From contig CAJTOE010000090.1 of assembly GCA_910577805.1 (NCBI GenBank), positions 1 through 10,508 of the forward strand: a stretch of DNA of 10,508 nucleotides. The letters run 5' to 3'. This DNA is from an uncultured Oscillospiraceae bacterium (GTDB lineage Bacteria; Bacillota; Clostridia; Oscillospirales; Oscillospiraceae). A program made the position numbers and the translations under genes. The notes below the pieces were generated by a model that saw only the letters and a program-made list of their open reading frames with translations, did no database searches and was not told the DNA's origin. Below, piece after piece: positions 6,650 through 10,508 of the stretch. Every line of letters starts with the position of its first letter. Position 1 is the first letter of the stretch.

Positions 6650-7729
6650 ATGGAGTTAACTGTTACCTGGAGTGATATTGAAAAGGAACTATCCACATAC
6701 ACGCTTCCCAACGAACATAATGACGTAGTCCTTTTTGGGGCTGGTTTTTTGGGCGAAACAGAAGCGCCGCTTTTGAAAAACGAGCTGAATATTGTGGCGT
6801 TCAGCGACAATGACCCCAAGAAATGGAAGAAAGAAATAGCGGGCATTCCTTGCGTGGCACCGGAAAGAATTACGCAATATAAAAATGTATTTGTGCTGGT
6901 TCCAGTTATCAAACATTATCCGCAGATTGCAAAGCAGATGCAGGAACTTGGCATACCTCACTGCACGGTAGACGCTTATGTAGTGTCAAAATACCTCTCT
7001 GAATATGCAAAGGTGTATCAAATGCTGGACGAGACCTCCCGGCACATTTACGCTGGAATGCTGTTGAGCCGGATACAGGGTGACGCGAGCCGCATTCCGT
7101 ACCTCTGCGAGGAGAAGCAATATTTTGCGCTCCCGCAGTTCCGGTTCTGCGGAATACACGAGGTATTTGTGGACTGCGGAGCGTACACCGGGGAGAATTC
7201 TCAGGAATTTATTCAGAACCAAGTAGGTGTATTCGACAAGATTTACGCCTTTGAGGCCAACCCGGCGGCCCTGATGGCGATGCAGCGCCGTCTGGCTTGG
7301 GAACGGGACATGTGGCTGTTCAAGGGGGAGCAAATCGTCTGCGAGCGGAAATTTGTCGGGCGGGAGCACGGCCAGCGCGTGGCGTTCCACGTGATGGAGG
7401 GCAACCCCACCAACAGCTTTGTCAGCGTGGACGAGTCGGATGCGGAGTGGATCGGGACCGTGTCGCTGGACGGCTATTTTGCCGAAAAGGGCGAGGAGCG
7501 CATTACGTTCTTAAAGGCGGATATCGAGGGGGCCGAATGGGACATGCTGCACGGCGGACAGGGTATCATACAGCGCAGCAAGCCGAAAATGGCCCTCTCC
7601 ATTTACCACAATATTTATGATTTTTTCCGTATTCCGCTTCTTTTGAAGGAGTGGGTCCCGGAGTATCGTTTTGCGGTCCGCCAGCATTGGAACAGCTTTG
7701 AAGAAACGGTTTTGTACTGCTATGTTTGA
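6650..7729 (+). CDS. FkbM-family methyltransferase with an N-terminal Rossmann-like domain
   Basis: Protein of 359 residues with two parts. Residues about 24-110 resemble a nucleotide-binding Rossmann domain of the type found in sugar-modifying proteins: VVLFGAGFLGE (26-36) is the glycine-rich loop and FSDNDPKKW (51-59) ends the second strand. Residues from about 170 form an FkbM-type SAM-dependent methyltransferase: FVDCGAYTG (173-181) is motif I, YAFEANP around E202 binds the SAM ribose, and KADIEGAEWDML around D291 is the FkbM signature. The likely role is O-methylation of a sugar or sugar precursor, consistent with flanking sugar genes. The coding sequence is oddly mosaic: about 40-47% GC until roughly 7020, then about 57-68% in the lines sampled, near the domain boundary. 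The stop overlaps the rfbG start by eight bases. The acceptor is unknown. Confidence 0.85.
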   Translation: MELTVTWSDIEKELSTYTLPNEHNDVVLFGAGFLGETEAPLLKNELNIVAFSDNDPKKWKKEIAGIPCVAPERITQYKNVFVLVPVIKHYPQIAKQMQELGIPHCTVDAYVVSKYLSEYAKVYQMLDETSRHIYAGMLLSRIQGDASRIPYLCEEKQYFALPQFRFCGIHEVFVDCGAYTGENSQEFIQNQVGVFDKIYAFEANPAALMAMQRRLAWERDMWLFKGEQIVCERKFVGREHGQRVAFHVMEGNPTNSFVSVDESDAEWIGTVSLDGYFAEKGEERITFLKADIEGAEWDMLHGGQGIIQRSKPKMALSIYHNIYDFFRIPLLLKEWVPEYRFAVRQHWNSFEETVLYCYV

Positions 7730-8771
7730 GGAATTTTTTCGAGGAAAGCGCGTGCTTATCACCGGGCACACGGGCTTTAAGGGGAGCTGGCTGAGTACGC
7801 TTCTGACGCTGGCCGGCGCGGAGGTGACGGGCTTTGCGCTGCCGCCCCAGGGGAAAAATAACTTGTTTGCGCTGGCTGGCATCGAACCAAAAATCCGGTC
7901 TGTTTACGGGGATATCCGGGATTTTTCGGCGTTAAAGCGCACGTTTGATGCCGCGAAACCGGAGCTTGTGTTTCACTTAGCCGCACAGCCCATTGTGCGG
8001 GAGAGCTACCGGGACCCGGTCGGGACCTACCAGACGAACGTGATGGGCACGGTACACATTTTAGAGTGTGCCCGGCAGGCCGGGTGTGTGCGGAGCTTTT
8101 TGAATGTCACGACGGACAAGGTCTATGAGAACCGGGGGTGGTCCTGGGGCTACCGTGAGATGGACCGTCTGAACGGCTTTGACCCCTATTCCAACTCAAA
8201 ATCCTGCTCGGAGCTTGTGACGGACAGCTATCGGAACAGCTTTTTCGCGGACGGTACTGTGGCAATCAGCACAGCCCGCGCAGGAAATGTGATAGGCGGC
8301 GGCGATTTTTCCCCCGACCGGATCATACCGGACTGTGTACGCGCGGTGCAGGCCGGGAAAGCGATTTCCATACGCAGTCCCAAATCCGTTCGGCCTTATC
8401 AGCATGTGCTGGACCCGTTGTACGCTTATCTGCTGATTGCGAAGCGGCAGTATGAGGACGGCGGCTTGGCGGGGAGCTACAATGTCGGGCCGGAGAGCTG
8501 CGGTTGTCTGACAACGGAGGAGCTGGTTAATTTATTCTGCCGCTTTTGGGGCGAAGGGGCGCACTGGGAGCCGGTGGACCAGAGCGGACCGCATGAGGAC
8601 GCGGTTTTGAAGCTGGAATGCTCCAAAATCAGCGCCGTGCTGGGCTGGAGCCCGAAGTGGACGCCGGACCGGGCGGTGGAGGAGACGGTGCGCTGGTATC
8701 AGGCGTGGCAGTCGGGCCGGGACGTACCGGCGTTCATGGAGGCACAGATCAAGGAATTTTTGGAATCTTGA
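7722..8771 (+). CDS. rfbG: CDP-glucose 4,6-dehydratase
   Basis: Predicted cytoplasmic NAD-dependent extended short-chain dehydrogenase/reductase of 349 residues. It converts CDP-D-glucose to CDP-4-keto-6-deoxy-D-glucose. GHTGFKG (15-21) is the dinucleotide-binding loop, TTDK (130-133) carries the catalytic Thr/Asp region, and Y156-S-N-S-K160 is the YxxxK pair. The segments AAQPIVRESYRDP and GNVIGGGDFSPDRIIPD are typical of RfbG. The start at 7722 puts the first strand (KRVLITG) at the expected distance and overlaps the preceding stop by eight bases. The Shine-Dalgarno match is weak, so initiation is probably coupled. An earlier ATG at 7671 is well inside the upstream gene. With rfbF at the other end of the cluster it completes the two-step module. 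The product could feed 6-deoxy or 3,6-dideoxy sugars. Confidence 0.95.
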   Translation: MFEEFFRGKRVLITGHTGFKGSWLSTLLTLAGAEVTGFALPPQGKNNLFALAGIEPKIRSVYGDIRDFSALKRTFDAAKPELVFHLAAQPIVRESYRDPVGTYQTNVMGTVHILECARQAGCVRSFLNVTTDKVYENRGWSWGYREMDRLNGFDPYSNSKSCSELVTDSYRNSFFADGTVAISTARAGNVIGGGDFSPDRIIPDCVRAVQAGKAISIRSPKSVRPYQHVLDPLYAYLLIAKRQYEDGGLAGSYNVGPESCGCLTTEELVNLFCRFWGEGAHWEPVDQSGPHEDAVLKLECSKISAVLGWSPKWTPDRAVEETVRWYQAWQSGRDVPAFMEAQIKEFLES

Positions 8772-8786
8772 GGATTGGGAGGACCT

Positions 8787-10289
8787 ATGGAGCAGTTTAG
8801 AGAGATCAACACAGAGCATATGGAGCCGCCGAAGGTAGGGGAGAGCCTGCACACGAACCGTATGTCTGTCGCACAGATGGACGGCGGCATGGAAGTATCC
8901 ATACTTATTTTGGCGTACAACCGGCTGGAAAAGACGCGCCGGTGTGTAGAGAGCGTGCTGGCGCACACGGTGGGAATTGAGTATGAATTGATTTTGCTGG
9001 ACAACGGCTCCACGGACGGGACGCTGGAATATTTTAAGCAGATTTCCTATCCTCACAAGAAAATTATACATATTTCAAAGAACCTGGGGGCCGCCTATTC
9101 TACGTTAAATATTTCTGTCGATGATTTCGGTCGGTTCGTGTGTTTTCTGGCCAACGACCTGATTGTCACGCCGAACTGGCTGCATAATTTGCTGACCTGC
9201 ATCAAGTCGGACGACCGAATCGGGATAGCCAATCCAGTTTCGTCCAATACATCCAATCTGCAATGTGTGGAGTTTCCGTACAAAACAGAGCGGGAGATGC
9301 AGCAAAAAGCGCGGCAGTTCAATCGTTCCGACCCGCGCAAGTGGGAGGACCGGCAGCGGCTGATTACCCTGGGGACGCTGATTCGCAAGGAGGTGCTGCT
9401 GGCGGGCGGCTGGCCGCTGAGTGACGCGGGATTTTTCCATGATTTCGGCGACGATGATATGACCTTTGCCATCCGCCGCCTGGGCTACCGGACGGTGCTG
9501 GCAGGGGATACCTGGATTTGTCACGACCACGACTTGCGGCATGGCGAGGGAAAGGACCCGGCGGAGTTTCAGAAATCCATCCAAATAGGCCGGGAGAATT
9601 TTCAGGAAAAGTACTTTGGCGTGGACGCCTGGGAGGATGTCAATAACTACTATATCCCTTATTTTCCTCATTTCCCCAAACCGGCGGTCCAGCAGAAGGC
9701 CCGCATTTTGGGCGTAGACGTCCGCTGCGGCACGCCCATACTGGATATCAAGAACTGGCTGCGGAAGGCGGGGATATTTGACGCGGAGCTGTCCGCCTTT
9801 ACCCAGGACCCGAAGTATTGGGTCGATCTCAAGACGATCTGCACCGGCCCGGTAATTTGCGACCGGGAGGAATTTTTGACCGACTCCTTTTTACCGGAAA
9901 GCTTTGATTACATAGCGGCGGACCGGCCCATCAACCGGTATCACGAGCCGCAGAAAATACTGAATGATTTGTTTACTCTGTGCAAAAAGGGCGGGCTTGT
10001 GATTTGCCGCATAAAAAATACGTTCTCGTTCCAGAGCTACCTACACCAGCTTGGACAGCGGGATGTGTACGACCCGGAATTTTCCTATCAGATACCTGTA
10101 GAGACTTTCCGGTCAGCGCTGGAGAAAAAGGGTCTGGTCAGGAGCATCGTTGCACATCCCTTTGGGCTGTCTCCAGAGCAGCTTCAGGCATTGGATACAC
10201 TGCTGCCCGGAGAGTTGTCGAAAGAGCGGCGCAAAGATGCTTTGGACCATATGGGGTGCAAGGAATACCTGTTCATTGTGGAAAAATAG
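8787..10289 (+). CDS. GT2 glycosyltransferase fused to a methyltransferase-like domain
   Basis: Protein of 500 residues. Residues about 36-280 are a GT2 (GT-A fold) domain: VSILILAYNR (37-46), LLDNGSTDGT around D72, LANDLIVTPNW around N123-D124 at the metal-binding position (Asn-Asp rather than a strict DxD), and GDDDMTFAIRRLGY further on. After a linker, residues about 305-500 look like a class I SAM methyltransferase: ILGVDVRCGTP (motif I near 309-317, degenerate from the usual GCGTG), FDYIAADRPINRYHEP from 373, and KKGGLVICRIKN near 402. Loss of the motif I glycines makes SAM binding uncertain; the domain may be structural or acceptor-binding. The start at 8787 has GGGAGGA at 8777-8783, an unusually short spacing. 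A TTG at 8775 and ATGs at 8820 and 8890 are alternatives, the last just before the GT2 core. The first 35 residues have no recognised role. Probably adds a sugar in assembling the glycan. Confidence 0.85.
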   Translation: MEQFREINTEHMEPPKVGESLHTNRMSVAQMDGGMEVSILILAYNRLEKTRRCVESVLAHTVGIEYELILLDNGSTDGTLEYFKQISYPHKKIIHISKNLGAAYSTLNISVDDFGRFVCFLANDLIVTPNWLHNLLTCIKSDDRIGIANPVSSNTSNLQCVEFPYKTEREMQQKARQFNRSDPRKWEDRQRLITLGTLIRKEVLLAGGWPLSDAGFFHDFGDDDMTFAIRRLGYRTVLAGDTWICHDHDLRHGEGKDPAEFQKSIQIGRENFQEKYFGVDAWEDVNNYYIPYFPHFPKPAVQQKARILGVDVRCGTPILDIKNWLRKAGIFDAELSAFTQDPKYWVDLKTICTGPVICDREEFLTDSFLPESFDYIAADRPINRYHEPQKILNDLFTLCKKGGLVICRIKNTFSFQSYLHQLGQRDVYDPEFSYQIPVETFRSALEKKGLVRSIVAHPFGLSPEQLQALDTLLPGELSKERRKDALDHMGCKEYLFIVEK

Positions 10290-10301
10290 AAAGGACCGTT
10301 T

Positions 10302-10508
10302 ATGCAGGATTTTGTATTTGAAGCGACGAATATCCATGATTTAATGCAAATCGCGCCGCTTTGTGTCCCGGACCAGCGGGGCTATTTCTCCAAACCGTTC
10401 GAGCAGGCAATCTTCGCGGCCAATGGAATCAGCATGTCCCCATGGGAGGAGCTGCGCTCGTATTCGCACAAGGGGGTTCTGCGCGGCCTGCACTTCCAGC
10501 GCCGCCAC
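10302..10508 (+). CDS. RmlC-like sugar 3,5-epimerase (3' truncated)
   Basis: Open to the window end; 69 residues are visible. The pattern DQRGYFSKPFE, then SYSHKGVLRGLHFQ and a histidine shortly after, is the N-terminal signature of dTDP-4-dehydrorhamnose 3,5-epimerases (RmlC/RfbC family, cupin fold). The histidine in LRGLHFQ is the expected catalytic base. AAAGGA at 10290-10295 lies six bases before the ATG, and the previous gene ends 12 bases upstream. Given rfbF and rfbG here, the substrate may be a CDP-4-keto-6-deoxy sugar rather than a dTDP sugar, as for the epimerase of CDP-ascarylose synthesis. That is inference. The C-terminal half, needed to judge completeness and subtype, is outside the window. 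Confidence 0.85.
   Translation, partial: MQDFVFEATNIHDLMQIAPLCVPDQRGYFSKPFEQAIFAANGISMSPWEELRSYSHKGVLRGLHFQRRH

Noticed and set aside
7671..7721. Earlier start for rfbG at 7671
   Set aside because: It lies inside the methyltransferase gene and would add residues before the expected start of the Rossmann fold.

Overview
The window looks like a surface-glycan (or glycoprotein-glycan) biosynthesis locus from a Gram-positive gut-type clostridium, probably Oscillospiraceae or a relative. This guess rests on moderately high GC, strong GGAGG-type ribosome binding sites, close gene packing and a MITE-like repeat of a style I remember from that group. No rRNA or other marker gene confirms the taxonomy. 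All genes are on the + strand, mostly with overlapping or nearly touching ends, so the window reads as one long operon or two. No tRNA, rRNA, CRISPR array, transposase or convincing intrinsic terminator was seen.

Left part (1-2285): the tail of an unrecognised gene, then rfbF (glucose-1-phosphate cytidylyltransferase) and a GT-B type glycosyltransferase. Middle (2287-6401): four consecutive, divergent radical SAM proteins. Each has an N-terminal CxxxCxxC cluster motif and a C-terminal SPASM/twitch-like region with the same reduced cysteine pattern (C-x17-C, then CxxC). Next is a 248-base gap (6402-6649) filled mostly by a MITE-like element with long inverted arms, each containing two hairpins. 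Right part (6650-10508): a two-domain FkbM-type methyltransferase, rfbG (CDP-glucose 4,6-dehydratase), a GT2 glycosyltransferase fused to a degenerate methyltransferase-like domain, and the start of an RmlC-like sugar 3,5-epimerase that runs off the window.

RfbF and RfbG together make CDP-4-keto-6-deoxy-D-glucose, the usual entry to CDP-linked deoxy and 3,6-dideoxy sugars. The RmlC-like protein could then epimerise the 4-keto sugar. The two glycosyltransferases would place sugars on an acceptor, and the FkbM protein could O-methylate one. The job of the four radical SAM proteins is not established by the sequence. Their position between the two CDP-sugar genes suggests radical chemistry on a sugar, nucleotide-sugar, glycan or glycosylated protein. 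No candidate precursor peptide lies in the window, which weakens a RiPP explanation. This quartet is the most interesting part of the window.
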